Below are positions 17,712 through 26,480 of a stretch of 64,000 nt of DNA, piece after piece. The translations under genes and the position numbers were made by a program. Within the stretch, counting starts at the first letter, position 1. Each line of letters starts with the position of its first letter. Source of the stretch: M3007 sp046316495 (GTDB lineage: Bacteria > Bacteroidota > Bacteroidia > Chitinophagales > Saprospiraceae). The notes under the pieces were generated by a model. The model saw nothing but the letters and a program-made list of their open reading frames with translations, had not been told where the DNA came from and ran no database searches. Location of the stretch: the NCBI GenBank assembly GCA_046316495.1, contig JBKDAM010000045.1:1-64000 (forward strand), written 5' to 3'.

Positions 17712-18964
17712 TAGCGAATTTTTAAGGTGATGAGGGTAACAACGGCCAATAGGATTTGAACGATCCAAAACCGAACGGCAATGGTCACCTCATGCATTCC
17801 ATTTTTTTGGTAATGATGGTGAAGGGGGGCCATTTTAAATAGACGCCGACCTTCTCCGTATTTTTTCTTGGTGCGTTTGAAATACCAAACCTGCAGGATA
17901 ACCGACAAATTTTCGATTAAAAAAACACCGCAAAGCACTGGAATCAACAACTCCTTCCGGATTACAATAGCCAGGGCCGCGATGATTCCACCAAGCATCA
18001 AACTGCCGGTATCTCCCATAAAAACCCTAGCAGGGAATACATTGTGCCATAAAAATCCAATACAGCCTCCCAGCAGGCAGGCCGTAAATACCACCAATTC
18101 ACCCGACTGAGGTATATACAAAATATTCAGGTACTCCGCTCCTTTTATATTTCCACTGACATAGGCTAGTACCCCTAGGGCAGCGATTACGATGCCTGAA
18201 ACACCGGTTGCCAGGCCATCCAGGCCATCGGTTAGGTTGGCCCCATTGGATACCGCAGTAATGACCAGAACGGCCATTATTACAAAGACAATCCAGACAA
18301 AATCTTGTGCCCGATCGCCCAAAAACCCGACAAAAAGCGAATAATCCAGCTCGTTGTTCTTAAAAAATGGCAAATTGGTCGTTGCTGCCTTTACATTTAC
18401 CGCCTCTACATAATCACCGGTGGCGCTTTTTTTATAAACAGAGTTGACTACTTCATAGCCCTTTTCGGCTGCCACTTTTGGATCCATCCGGACGGTAATA
18501 TCATCGCTGATCAGCATCGTCACCCCTACGATGAGTCCAAGACCCACCTGGCCGGCCACTTTGAAAATACCCTTTAAACCCTCTTTATCTTTTTTGAATA
18601 CCTTAATATAGTCATCTGCAAATCCAATGATTGAGAGCCAGATTACGGAAAACAACATTAATAGAATGTAGATATTATCCAGCCGAGCCAATAAAAGGCA
18701 AGGGATTAAGGTAGCCAGGATAATGATAACACCTCCCATAGTAGGGGTTCCTGCCTTTTGGTTTTGACCAGCCAAGCCAAGGTCCCGAACCGTTTCCCCA
18801 ATTTGGGCATTGCGCAACCAATTAATCAGATGCCCCCCAAACAGAATACTGATAATCAATGATAATACTACCGCCAATCCCGCTCGGAACGAGATATATT
18901 GGAAAAGGCCGGCCCCGGGCAGGTCATATTCTTGGTTCAAGTATTCAAATAAATGATAGAGCAT
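17711..18964 (-). CDS. mraY: Phospho-N-acetylmuramoyl-pentapeptide-transferase MraY
   Basis: An integral membrane enzyme of 417 residues that makes lipid I from UDP-MurNAc-pentapeptide and undecaprenyl phosphate. Conserved sites visible are KAGTPTMGGVIII, the Mg-binding FADDYIKV, NLTDGLDGLA and the His-rich MAPLHHHYQKNGMHE. About 60 extra residues between helices (roughly 165-230, including FFKNNELDYS) make it longer than the usual 360, which is seen in Bacteroidota members. The ATG at 18964 is preferred: an upstream frame starting at 19018 would run through a stable hairpin at 18992-19013. Confidence 0.96.
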   Translation of the reverse strand: MLYHLFEYLNQEYDLPGAGLFQYISFRAGLAVVLSLIISILFGGHLINWLRNAQIGETVRDLGLAGQNQKAGTPTMGGVIIILATLIPCLLLARLDNIYILLMLFSVIWLSIIGFADDYIKVFKKDKEGLKGIFKVAGQVGLGLIVGVTMLISDDITVRMDPKVAAEKGYEVVNSVYKKSATGDYVEAVNVKAATTNLPFFKNNELDYSLFVGFLGDRAQDFVWIVFVIMAVLVITAVSNGANLTDGLDGLATGVSGIVIAALGVLAYVSGNIKGAEYLNILYIPQSGELVVFTACLLGGCIGFLWHNVFPARVFMGDTGSLMLGGIIAALAIVIRKELLIPVLCGVFLIENLSVILQVWYFKRTKKKYGEGRRLFKMAPLHHHYQKNGMHEVTIAVRFWIVQILLAVVTLITLKIR

Positions 18965-18991
18965 AGCTTCTAAAGTTATTTTGTGAAAGGC

Positions 18992-19013
18992 GGGGGTATC
19001 TTTCGACACCCCC
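18992..19013 (-). promoter_or_regulatory. GNRA-capped hairpin in the mraY leader
   Basis: On the minus strand GGGGGTGTC and GATACCCCC pair as nine base pairs (one G-U) closed by a GAAA tetraloop. It ends 27 bases upstream of the mraY ATG. There is no T-run after it, so it is more like a stability or translation-control element than a terminator. Confidence 0.6.
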
Positions 19014-19078
19014 AACATGAACTACATTTAATAATAGTCCCTCCACTATTATGTCTTTCTTCATTGGTTTAGGCGGTG

Positions 19079-19110
19079 AACTGCCCCGAACCCGGTGGCC
19101 CGGGGCAGTT
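19079..19110. promoter_or_regulatory. Strong GC hairpin between murE and mraY
   Basis: AACTGCCCCG (19079-19088) and CGGGGCAGTT (19101-19110) are perfect inverted repeats around a 12-base loop, starting two bases past the murE stop. No U-tract follows on the minus strand. A third stem TAATAGT/ACTATTA lies between it and the GNRA hairpin (19032-19051). Together they could attenuate, process or stabilise the dcw transcript at this point. Confidence 0.55.
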
Positions 19111-19111
19111 T

Positions 19112-20578
19112 TCACAAGGCTGCCAAGTACTTGGTCAACATTGCTTTATCATCAAAAGGGTGTTTCACTCCCATAATTTCCTGGTATTTTTCATGGCCTT
19201 TTCCGGCTACCAACAGGATATCTCCCCGGTTGGCGAGTCGAACGGCTGTTTTAATGGCTTGTTCTCGGTTTTCGATGGTTAGGGTTCTTGCTTTCTCGGC
19301 TGACTCCAGGCCAGCTTCCATATCAGCGAGGATCTGCTGAGGATCTTCTGTTCTAGGATTATCGGAGGTCAGGATGACCTGGTCACTGGAGGCCGCTGCA
19401 ATTTTGGCCATGAGCGGGCGCTTCGTTTTGTCACGGTCCCCACCAGCCCCTACCACTGTAATAATTTGGGCACCTCCTTTTCTCAACGGAAGGATGGTCT
19501 GAAGTACCTGTTCGAGCGCATCTGGGGTGTGGGCATAATCCACAATCGCAATAATATCGTTTACGACCTGGTAATCGAATCGCCCCTCTGCACCTGTCAG
19601 TCCACTGATGGCTGTCAGCGCTGTGGCTTGATCTACCCCTAATTCCCTACACACACCGTAGACTGCCAACAAGTTGTAAGCATTAAAACTACCGATTAAC
19701 CGAGCGTGTGCCTCTTGACCCTCGACCAGCAGGTGTAGGCCCGTCAACGATGATTCGATTACCTTTGCCTTGTAAGAGCAAGCACGCTTTACTCCATAGG
19801 TGACTACCCGCGCACGGGTATTTTGGGTCATAAAAAGGCCGTTTTTATCATCCACATTGGTCAGGCAGAAAGCTGTAGCGGGCAATTGGTCAAACAATCC
19901 TTTTTTGGCATCCCTGTACGCGGCGAACGTCTTGTGGTAATCCAGGTGATCATGGGTCAGGTTGGTAAAGACCCCACCTGCAAACTGGATTCCAGCGATT
20001 CGGTGTTGGTGGATCGCGTGGCTACTGGCCTCCATAAAGACGTATTCACAACCATTTTCTACCATTTGGTACAGAAGACGATGTAAGTCCTCAGAACTCG
20101 GCGTAGTATGCGTGCTTGGGACAATTTCCTGACCAATTCTGTTTTCGACGGTTCCGATGAGGCCACAGGTGTATCCCAGCCGAGTAAAGCACTGCCAGAG
20201 CAAGGTGGTTACCGACGTTTTTCCATTGGTTCCGGTAACCCCCACGAGCTTCACTCGGCGACTGGGATGATTAAAGAAGGCGGAGGCCATCCAACCAAGT
20301 GATATTGCTGTGTCTTCCACTTGGATCAGGGTAACAGCAGCATTTGGCAAAATGGAGGAGGCATCAAAAGAAGGGTCGCAGACTACCGCTACCGCTCCTT
20401 TTAGTATAGATTGGTTAATAAAAACGTGTCCATCGCTTCCAGACCCCTTCACTGCTACAAAGCAGTCACCGGGTTGAACCCGACGGCTATCTTGGGTAAC
20501 GGAGCGAATATCCAATTCCAGATTGCCTTGTATTTGGCGAATCCCGGGGACTTCTTTTAGGAGTTGAGCGAGTATCAT
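19112..20578 (-). CDS. murE: UDP-N-acetylmuramoyl-L-alanyl-D-glutamate--2,6-diaminopimelate ligase MurE
   Basis: A 488-residue Mur ligase adding the third stem-peptide residue. It contains SRRVQPGDCFVAVKG near the N-terminus, the P-loop VGVTGTNGKTSVTTLLW (about residues 113-129), NLTHDHLDYHKTF (about 205-217), VDYAHTPDALE and the specificity motif SDNPRTEDP (DNPR), which indicates meso-diaminopimelate rather than lysine. That predicts an m-DAP cell wall. It starts 8 bases after the ftsI stop. Confidence 0.97.
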   Translation of the reverse strand: MILAQLLKEVPGIRQIQGNLELDIRSVTQDSRRVQPGDCFVAVKGSGSDGHVFINQSILKGAVAVVCDPSFDASSILPNAAVTLIQVEDTAISLGWMASAFFNHPSRRVKLVGVTGTNGKTSVTTLLWQCFTRLGYTCGLIGTVENRIGQEIVPSTHTTPSSEDLHRLLYQMVENGCEYVFMEASSHAIHQHRIAGIQFAGGVFTNLTHDHLDYHKTFAAYRDAKKGLFDQLPATAFCLTNVDDKNGLFMTQNTRARVVTYGVKRACSYKAKVIESSLTGLHLLVEGQEAHARLIGSFNAYNLLAVYGVCRELGVDQATALTAISGLTGAEGRFDYQVVNDIIAIVDYAHTPDALEQVLQTILPLRKGGAQIITVVGAGGDRDKTKRPLMAKIAAASSDQVILTSDNPRTEDPQQILADMEAGLESAEKARTLTIENREQAIKTAVRLANRGDILLVAGKGHEKYQEIMGVKHPFDDKAMLTKYLAAL

Positions 20579-20586
20579 TGATGCAA

Positions 20587-22743
20587 TTATTCCAGATAAA
20601 GGGTGATCGAGGTACGGCCGTCTGCACGGGTTCCGGGGGGAAGGCTTTGTTCCACTACCCTTCCGATTCCTTGTGCTTTGACCTTGCAGCCGCGGTTTTC
20701 GAGCAAGTAAACGGCGTCTTTCAGTCCCATTCCGACCACAGAAGGTACAAGTTTGTCAGAAATAGTCCGCTTATTAAATACCAGGCTATCGGCTGAACGT
20801 ACATCCAGCATTGCCCATTCGGTGTTTTTCGGTTTTTCTTCTACCCAATCCAAGCCGAGCCATTTGAGCGCTGAGCGCAAATCTTCCGCATTTCCAGCTT
20901 GGTACGCGGGGAGTTGAGTGGCACGAAGTGGGGGGGCTGGTGCAGCGTTCAGTGGTACATGCAGCTCTGGTTTGAGTGCATAGCAGGCACGAGCGATGTC
21001 CCTGAATACTGGTGCAGCCACCTCAGAACCGTGGTAACCACCAGATTTGGGTTCACTTATTACGACAATGCAGGAGTAGACGGGATTTTCAAAAGGGAAA
21101 AAACCGCAGAAACCAGCCTGATATCGAATTCCATTGGTGGTTTTGAGCTTATGGTAATTAAGCTGGGCAGTTCCGGTTTTACCAGCAATCCCGAAGTTCA
21201 CTTGGTTGATGTTACGGGCAGTGCCATCGGTCACCACAGCTCTGAGGAGTTCTTTGGCTTTGCGCAGCGTCCGGTCGGAGGCAATTTGCCGTTTAACCAC
21301 CGTTGGTTGGATTTCTTTAAGAACCTTACCAAATTGCTCCTCGCGTTGCACCAGGTACGGTTTCATCATTTTACCGTCGTTTGCAACAGCATTATAGAAT
21401 TGCAGAAGTTGAAGAGGGGTGATCAGCAGTTCGTACCCAATACTCATCCAAGGCAATGTGGTACCAGACCACTCGTCTTTGGAAGCATTGGGATTCTTAA
21501 GGAAAGGAGGCTCCTCCCCGCCTACCTCTATCCCGGTGGGAAGGCTAAGTCCGAATCCGTGCATGCGCTCCACAAAAGCCGCCTGCCGGGTTTTATTTGC
21601 CCCATAAAATTGTTGAACCTGTGTAGCGACGCCCACATTCGAAGATAGGGCGAACGCTTGGATCAGGGACATACTATCTTTGTAATGCGGCTCCGCATCA
21701 ACCAAGGTTTCATTAAAAATTTTCACTTTGCCTTGGTGTACGGGGATTCGTTTTTGTAGGTCGTCAATATGTCCATCCTCCAGCATAGCCATGTAGGAGG
21801 CTAATTTGAACATCGAACCTGGTTCTACTCGTTCTCCAATGGCATAGTTGAACGTTTCCCAGAAGCCCTCTTTGGAGCGCCCGATATTCGCAATTGCCCG
21901 AATTTTTCCCGTTTTGACCTCCATCACAATAGCGCAGCCATGATCGGCATCGTGTCGATCCACAGCATTCAGGAGGGAGCGTTCCGCCACATCTTGAATA
22001 TTTATGTCGAGGGTAGTCACCAGGTCTTTGCCGGGTTTTGACTCTATTTCCGCCAAATCATTCAATGGAATGTAATAATCACCTGGCACACGAAGCATGA
22101 GTCGTTGGCCACTCGCCCCTTTTAGCACATTATCAAAACTACCTTCTAGTCCAACAGGAGATACATCCTCCCGAACGTATCCGATGGTCCGGTGAGCCAG
22201 GATTTTATAGGGACGTTCTCGTTCAGGGCGTTGTTCAACGATGAGTCCACCCTTGTGCCGACCTAAACGGAACAGAGGGAACTCTTTCAGCATTTTCAAC
22301 TTCGTAAAGGAAAGGCGTTTAGCAATGGGCACATAGCGCACCCCTTTGGTTTTTTCTGGGTCTGCTTTTCGAAGTGAGATCAAAAAGTCTTTATAGGCAC
22401 CGGGTGTGTATTTTGTATCGATGTAGGTAGCAAGTAAATACGACAAGCTATCAATTGCTTCGTTAAAAGCCTCATCGGTGAGGCCTTCTGCTTTCGCATC
22501 GAAGTGCACATCAAAAAAGGGAAGCGAGGTGGCGAGCAGACTTCCATCATCTGCCAGGATATTTCCACGGTCACTGGGGGCATCTACCCAGCGCAGGAAT
22601 TGCTCATCGGCCTTTCTCCGCCATTTGGCTGCTTCGGTGACACTAAGTGTAAACAGCTTGACACCAATAACGATCGCCACCAGGAGGACTGCTCCGGCGA
22701 CGAGATAGACTCTCACGAGTACTTCGTTTTTGATATTCAACAT
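20587..22743 (-). CDS. ftsI: Septal transpeptidase FtsI (PBP3-like) with C-terminal PASTA domain
   Basis: This 718-residue class B penicillin-binding protein has an N-terminal membrane helix (about residues 8-30), the pedestal with PSDRGNILADDGSLLA (about 57-72), then the transpeptidase domain with catalytic SxxK in EPGSMFKLAS (about 311-320), SSN (SALSSNVGV type, about 368) and KTG in IAGKTGTAQ (about 527-535). A PASTA domain fills the C-terminal 65 residues (VPSVVGMGLKDAVYLLE onward). It cross-links septal peptidoglycan with FtsW. PASTA tails are more familiar in Gram-positive PBPs but are seen in Bacteroidota. Confidence 0.96.
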   Translation of the reverse strand: MLNIKNEVLVRVYLVAGAVLLVAIVIGVKLFTLSVTEAAKWRRKADEQFLRWVDAPSDRGNILADDGSLLATSLPFFDVHFDAKAEGLTDEAFNEAIDSLSYLLATYIDTKYTPGAYKDFLISLRKADPEKTKGVRYVPIAKRLSFTKLKMLKEFPLFRLGRHKGGLIVEQRPERERPYKILAHRTIGYVREDVSPVGLEGSFDNVLKGASGQRLMLRVPGDYYIPLNDLAEIESKPGKDLVTTLDINIQDVAERSLLNAVDRHDADHGCAIVMEVKTGKIRAIANIGRSKEGFWETFNYAIGERVEPGSMFKLASYMAMLEDGHIDDLQKRIPVHQGKVKIFNETLVDAEPHYKDSMSLIQAFALSSNVGVATQVQQFYGANKTRQAAFVERMHGFGLSLPTGIEVGGEEPPFLKNPNASKDEWSGTTLPWMSIGYELLITPLQLLQFYNAVANDGKMMKPYLVQREEQFGKVLKEIQPTVVKRQIASDRTLRKAKELLRAVVTDGTARNINQVNFGIAGKTGTAQLNYHKLKTTNGIRYQAGFCGFFPFENPVYSCIVVISEPKSGGYHGSEVAAPVFRDIARACYALKPELHVPLNAAPAPPLRATQLPAYQAGNAEDLRSALKWLGLDWVEEKPKNTEWAMLDVRSADSLVFNKRTISDKLVPSVVGMGLKDAVYLLENRGCKVKAQGIGRVVEQSLPPGTRADGRTSITLYLE

Positions 22744-22806
22744 ACGCTGTTAAGTCGTTTTGCTTCTTTTGTATTTTGTCAGGGGAAGTTCCCTGCTTAT
22801 CCGCTG

Positions 22807-23100
22807 TTATTCTACCACTATGACCTTAGGTCCATTTTCATATAGGTCCACATCCAGGTTTTCATCAAGTTGAGACTGCATGGATTTGAACATGGTTTCA
22901 CTTTTTATCGTGATGTACTCCCATTTCAGCTGCTTAATCTCATTCTCCTTTCGTTGAATCTCTCGAACACTTTTTTCGGCGAAGTGCGCATTGGCGATAT
23001 ACGCGAGCACCAAAAAACAGATGTAGGACACGAATCTAAAATTGGCAAACACCCATTCCGTAGAGTACTTGCTCCATTGAAATGCTTTGGGTATTTTCAT
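22807..23100 (-). CDS. ftsL: FtsL-like divisome protein
   Basis: A 97-residue bitopic protein: a short N-terminus, one membrane helix at about residues 23-42, then a periplasmic coiled-coil with heptads (VREIQRKENEIKQLKWEYITIKSE). Sequence conservation in FtsL is poor, so the call rests on size, topology and location between rsmH and ftsI. It starts within the rsmH stop (ATGA, four-base overlap). FtsL works with FtsQ to activate FtsWI. Confidence 0.85.
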   Translation of the reverse strand: MKIPKAFQWSKYSTEWVFANFRFVSYICFLVLAYIANAHFAEKSVREIQRKENEIKQLKWEYITIKSETMFKSMQSQLDENLDVDLYENGPKVIVVE

Positions 23101-24035
23101 CCTTTTCTTTTTTCGGCCACCCGCAGTTTAGCGCTGCGAGCGCGTGGGTTTTCTTGAATTTCAGTCTGCGTCGCTTCAATTGGCTTTTTATTCACCAATT
23201 CCCAAGGCCGGCTAATATTGCCGAAGAAATCCTTTTCAGGTTCCCCTTCAAAATTGCCTGCTTTTAAAAAATGCTTTACGTACCGGTCTTCAATGGAGTG
23301 GTAAGTCATAATCACCAATCGTCCTCCTTCTTCAAGCATTTCAAGGCTTTGCTCTAAAAACGATTTTAATGCATCCACCTCTTCGTTCACTTCCATTCGC
23401 AATGCTTGAAAAACCTGGGATAAATACCGCATCCGGTCACCCATATACAAGCGGTCACAGAGGCGAACCAGGTCGCCGGTGCTTGCAAAAGGCGTCGCCA
23501 CCCGATGCTCCACGCAGGCCTGGGCGAGGGTTTTTGCGTTGCGAACCTCTCCGTACTCCCCAAAAACCCGCTGCAACTCGGTTGCCTGGTAAGTATTTAG
23601 AATCGTTGCGGCAGAGATTTCCTCCGAGGTATTCATACGCATGTCCAAGGCCGCATCGTAGCGGTAGCTAAAACCCCTTTCTGGCGTGTCCAACTGAAAA
23701 CTACTCACGCCTAAATCGGCCAAAATACCACTCACAGTACCAGGTCGAACCCCTTCCGCCCGTAACATCCGCTTTAGGTGGCGGAAATTAGAGGATACAA
23801 AATGAAAATCCGCACGTTCGCTAAAGGGAGGGGCCTCGGCATTCTTCAGGGCATCGGCATCCTGATCAAAGGCATAGAGCGTACTGCCGGCGGCCATTTT
23901 CGACAAAATGTTAGCAGCATGTCCTCCACCGCCAAAAGTGGCGTCGACCAGGATACCTGGCTTACTCAAGGGAAGCGCGCCCAAGCATTCCTGTAATAAA
24001 ACCGGTGCGTGATATGAGAAATTGGGTGTGTTCAT
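23097..24035 (-). CDS. rsmH: 16S rRNA (cytosine(1402)-N(4))-methyltransferase RsmH
   Basis: The 312-residue SAM-dependent methyltransferase shows HAPVLLQECLGAL at the N-terminus, the SAM motif VDATFGGGGHAANIL (about residues 30-44), LADLGVSSFQLDTPERGFSYRYDAALDMRMN (about 103-133) and the C-terminal VIMTYHSIEDRYVKHF. It methylates C1402 of 16S rRNA and is the usual second gene of dcw clusters. It starts 11 bases after mraZ. Confidence 0.97.
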   Translation of the reverse strand: MNTPNFSYHAPVLLQECLGALPLSKPGILVDATFGGGGHAANILSKMAAGSTLYAFDQDADALKNAEAPPFSERADFHFVSSNFRHLKRMLRAEGVRPGTVSGILADLGVSSFQLDTPERGFSYRYDAALDMRMNTSEEISAATILNTYQATELQRVFGEYGEVRNAKTLAQACVEHRVATPFASTGDLVRLCDRLYMGDRMRYLSQVFQALRMEVNEEVDALKSFLEQSLEMLEEGGRLVIMTYHSIEDRYVKHFLKAGNFEGEPEKDFFGNISRPWELVNKKPIEATQTEIQENPRARSAKLRVAEKRKG

Positions 24036-24046
24036 GTTGGTTCTTG

Positions 24047-24535
24047 CTAGAAGTTCGGAAGATCAAACTCCCCGATGCCTTCTTCGCCGCCACCCAATAC
24101 TTGGTTGGCTAAATCAGAAAAATCATCCGGGTTGATGGATAAAGACTGATAGTGATCGGGCGACCAGATTTCAATCCGGTCATCCATCGCCAACAGCAGG
24201 GCTTCCGCAGAAATCCCGGCATAATCCAACAAGGGTTTTTGTAATAATATACGTCCAGCGGTGTCGGTAGAAACCGGTGTTGCGCCTTGGTAGAAAGCAC
24301 GCATAAACATCCGGTTGCGATTATTAAAACGATTTAACTTATTAATCCGAAGGGCTAACTCATCCCATACAACCTTGGGATACAACGTTAAGCACTGCTC
24401 AAATCCCTTGTTCACCACAAAATCATAACCGGCCTCCCCATTGCCTGGGGCAGCTAACTGGCGAAGCAGGGCGGTCGGTATTCTTAGCCGCCCTTTTTCG
24501 TCCATTGAGACCGGATATTCGCCTATGAGGTTCAT
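24047..24535 (-). CDS. mraZ: Transcriptional regulator MraZ
   Basis: A 162-residue protein of the AbrB/SpoVT-like double-swapped fold, with the two DXXXR repeats: MDEKGRLRIP near residues 11-20 and TDTAGRILL near 92-100. It binds GTGGG-type repeats upstream of its own gene and represses the dcw promoter. The N-terminal ...EYPVSMDEKGRLRIPTALLRQL is typical. Two GTGGGA boxes and a TAAGTTTG promoter element lie upstream at 24629-24670. It is slightly longer than E. coli MraZ (152). Confidence 0.96.
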   Translation of the reverse strand: MNLIGEYPVSMDEKGRLRIPTALLRQLAAPGNGEAGYDFVVNKGFEQCLTLYPKVVWDELALRINKLNRFNNRNRMFMRAFYQGATPVSTDTAGRILLQKPLLDYAGISAEALLLAMDDRIEIWSPDHYQSLSINPDDFSDLANQVLGGGEEGIGEFDLPNF

Positions 24536-24628
24536 GGCGTGCGTGAGTGAGGGACTTTAAAAAATGATTAGCGGTCTTTACTTTTCTTTACTACTAAAAT
24601 AAACGACCTAAACCTGTGAATGAGACCA

Positions 24629-24670
24629 CAAACTTACTACTAACTGACATAATTTCCCACTTTCTCCCAC
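24629..24670 (-). promoter_or_regulatory. dcw promoter with two overlapping MraZ boxes
   Basis: On the minus strand two GTGGGA boxes (24665-24670 and 24655-24660) are spaced exactly 10 bases apart, one helical turn, followed by TAAGTTTG (24629-24636), an exact TAnnTTTG -7 element. The -33 region falls on the second box, so MraZ binding would block RNA polymerase, the expected autorepression geometry. The leader to the mraZ ATG is about 85-90 bases. Confidence 0.75.
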
Positions 24671-24804
24671 TTAATTAATATATTTTTTTAGCTCCCATGA
24701 ATAAATTGCTGATTTTCAGATAAAAAATATTTTTCCGAAAAATACCCTTCTTTTTGAAAAAAACAGTCTACCGGGGATCAAACCTGGTTTTTCTTTTAAA
24801 AAAT

Positions 24805-24844
24805 ATAAAAAAAACGGCCTCGTTTTCTGAAAAACGAGGCCGTT
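24805..24844 (-). terminator. Intrinsic terminator of guaA
   Basis: A perfect 14-bp stem (AACGGCCTCGTTTT with AAAACGAGGCCGTT, loop of four) is followed on the minus strand by a T-run. It lies 31 bases past the guaA stop and insulates the dcw promoter. Confidence 0.9.
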
Positions 24845-24875
24845 AAGCGCTCCAGTGGGAAAATGTGGCGCCTTT

Positions 24876-26414
24876 TTACTCCCATTCAATCGTCGCAGGT
24901 GGCTTGGTGGAGATATCATACACCACACGGTTAATGCCACGGACTTGGTTGATAATGGTGGTAGAAACATCTGCCAAAAACTCGTACGGCAACCGGCTCC
25001 ACTCTGCAGTCATCCCATCCGTTGAGTTCACCGCTCGGAGGGCCAAGGTGCGCTCATACGTACGCTCATCGCCCATCACACCTACTGACTGAATGGGCAA
25101 TAAAATAGCTCCGGCCTGCCAAACTTGGTCGTACAAACCATATTCTTTCAATTTGGCCGTATAAATGGCATCTGCATTTTGTAGTAATTGCACTTTCTCA
25201 GGGGTAATATCCCCCAAAATACGGATACCCAAGCCCGGGCCAGGGAATGGATGGCGACCCAAAATGGTATCAGGCACTCCCAGCTCACGGCCTACTCTTC
25301 GCACCTCATCTTTGAACAGCATCCGCAAAGGTTCCACGATTTTCAACTTCAGCCGGTCGGGCAATCCACCTACATTGTGGTGGCTTTTAATGGTCACCGA
25401 TGGACCATGCACACTTACCGATTCAATGACATCCGGATAAATGGTTCCCTGACCTAGCCAGGTTGCATCTGGATGGGCGTTCGACTCTTCTTCAAACACC
25501 TCAATAAAGAGGCGGCCGATGGTTTTCCGCTTTTGCTCAGGGTCCGTTTGGCCCTCTAAAGCGGTCCAAAATCGGTTTTTAGCATCAACTCCTTTGATAT
25601 TTAAGCCCATCCCCTGGTAAGAGGCCAGCACTTCCTCAAATTCATTTTTCCTCAACAAACCGTTGTCAACGAAAAAACAATACAAGTTGGCACCAATGGC
25701 CCGATGCAGCAACGTAGCGGCAACTGTGCTATCTACCCCACCCGACAAGGCCATGATAACATGATCAGAACCAATTTGCTCCCGCAAATCGGCAACCGTC
25801 TGCTCCACAAAATGGGCAGGCGTCCAATCACCCGCACATCCACAGATGCCCAGCACAAAATTTTTCAACATCGAAAAACCATCCAGGCTGTGGTAAACCT
25901 CCGGGTGAAACTGAAGACAGTACACCGGATACTCAAAAGCACCTGCTTTCGAGCGGTAGGCAGCCACCGGAATACTCTCGGTATGCGCCAAAAGTTCAAA
26001 TTGAGGGGGCAATTTCAAGATCGAGTCGCCATGGCTCATCCACACTTGGGAGCGAGCCGGAACTCCTTTAAAAAAGGGATCCTCTGGCGCATTTTGCTCG
26101 ATAAATGCCTGACCGTATTCGCGTTTTTCAGAACGCGCGACCTCTCCACCATAAAAATCGGCCATCAGTTGCGCCCCGTAGCAGACACCCAATACAGGCT
26201 TTTTGCCGACTAACTGGTTTAAATCCAGTCGCAGGGCATCCGGTTGACGGACGGAATAAGGACTTCCAGAGAGAATAACCCCTAAGATATCGTCGCTCAG
26301 CTCGGGCGCTTTGTTGTAGGGGACAATTTCGCAATACACGTTCATCTCCCGTACGCGCCGGGCGATCAACTGGGTGTATTGAGAACCAAAATCGAGAATG
26401 AGTATTTTTTGCAC
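24876..26414 (-). CDS. guaA: GMP synthase (glutamine-hydrolysing)
   Basis: A 512-residue enzyme converting XMP to GMP with ATP and glutamine. The class I amidotransferase half has LDFGSQYTQLIARR at the N-terminus, the nucleophile in GVCYGAQLMA (about residues 77-86) and the His/Glu pair in LQFHPEVYHS. The ATP-pyrophosphatase half has the P-loop MALSGGVDSTVAA (about 221-233), and the C-terminal dimerisation domain ends in VVYDISTKPPATIEWE, the invariant family end. The start codon is GTG at 26414, four bases after a TAnnTTTG box, so the transcript is probably leaderless. Confidence 0.98.
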   Translation of the reverse strand: MQKILILDFGSQYTQLIARRVREMNVYCEIVPYNKAPELSDDILGVILSGSPYSVRQPDALRLDLNQLVGKKPVLGVCYGAQLMADFYGGEVARSEKREYGQAFIEQNAPEDPFFKGVPARSQVWMSHGDSILKLPPQFELLAHTESIPVAAYRSKAGAFEYPVYCLQFHPEVYHSLDGFSMLKNFVLGICGCAGDWTPAHFVEQTVADLREQIGSDHVIMALSGGVDSTVAATLLHRAIGANLYCFFVDNGLLRKNEFEEVLASYQGMGLNIKGVDAKNRFWTALEGQTDPEQKRKTIGRLFIEVFEEESNAHPDATWLGQGTIYPDVIESVSVHGPSVTIKSHHNVGGLPDRLKLKIVEPLRMLFKDEVRRVGRELGVPDTILGRHPFPGPGLGIRILGDITPEKVQLLQNADAIYTAKLKEYGLYDQVWQAGAILLPIQSVGVMGDERTYERTLALRAVNSTDGMTAEWSRLPYEFLADVSTTIINQVRGINRVVYDISTKPPATIEWE

Positions 26415-26418
26415 GCGG

Positions 26419-26426
26419 CAAAGGTA
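26419..26426 (-). promoter_or_regulatory. -7 promoter element TACCTTTG of guaA, probably leaderless
   Basis: TACCTTTG on the minus strand is followed by CCGC and then the GTG start of guaA, the same four-base spacer as before the DUF58 gene. The -33 element is unclear. Confidence 0.55.
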
Positions 26427-26439
26427 CGGCAGGATTCCT

Positions 26440-26447
26440 TACTTTTG
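26440..26447 (+). promoter_or_regulatory. -7 promoter element TACTTTTG for the TonB_C/Wzx pair
   Basis: An exact TAnnTTTG match on the plus strand, 33 bases before the proposed GTG start at 26481. It is back-to-back with the guaA promoter, so the two units share a roughly 65-base divergent promoter region. Confidence 0.5.
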
Positions 26448-26480
26448 CATTTTGTTTGCCTACACAAAATTTTTACAACT

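Larger units (their letters stand above)
24536..24875. other. Gene-free interval between mraZ and guaA
   Basis: This 340-base gap has no gene. It holds the guaA terminator (24805-24844), a second weaker stem with T-tract (ACCAGG/CCCGGT, minus strand, about 24770-24788) and the MraZ operator with the dcw promoter (24629-24670). The rest is AT-rich, with several A/T runs. Confidence 0.8.

Noticed and set aside
20899..21648. 249-residue plus-strand frame antisense to ftsI
   Set aside because: ftsI motifs are intact across the interval and the antisense protein resembles nothing.
26379..26480. ATG start of the TonB_C protein inside guaA
   Set aside because: It would overlap the guaA start and lie upstream of the promoter element. 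The extra 34 residues have no signal peptide or domain.
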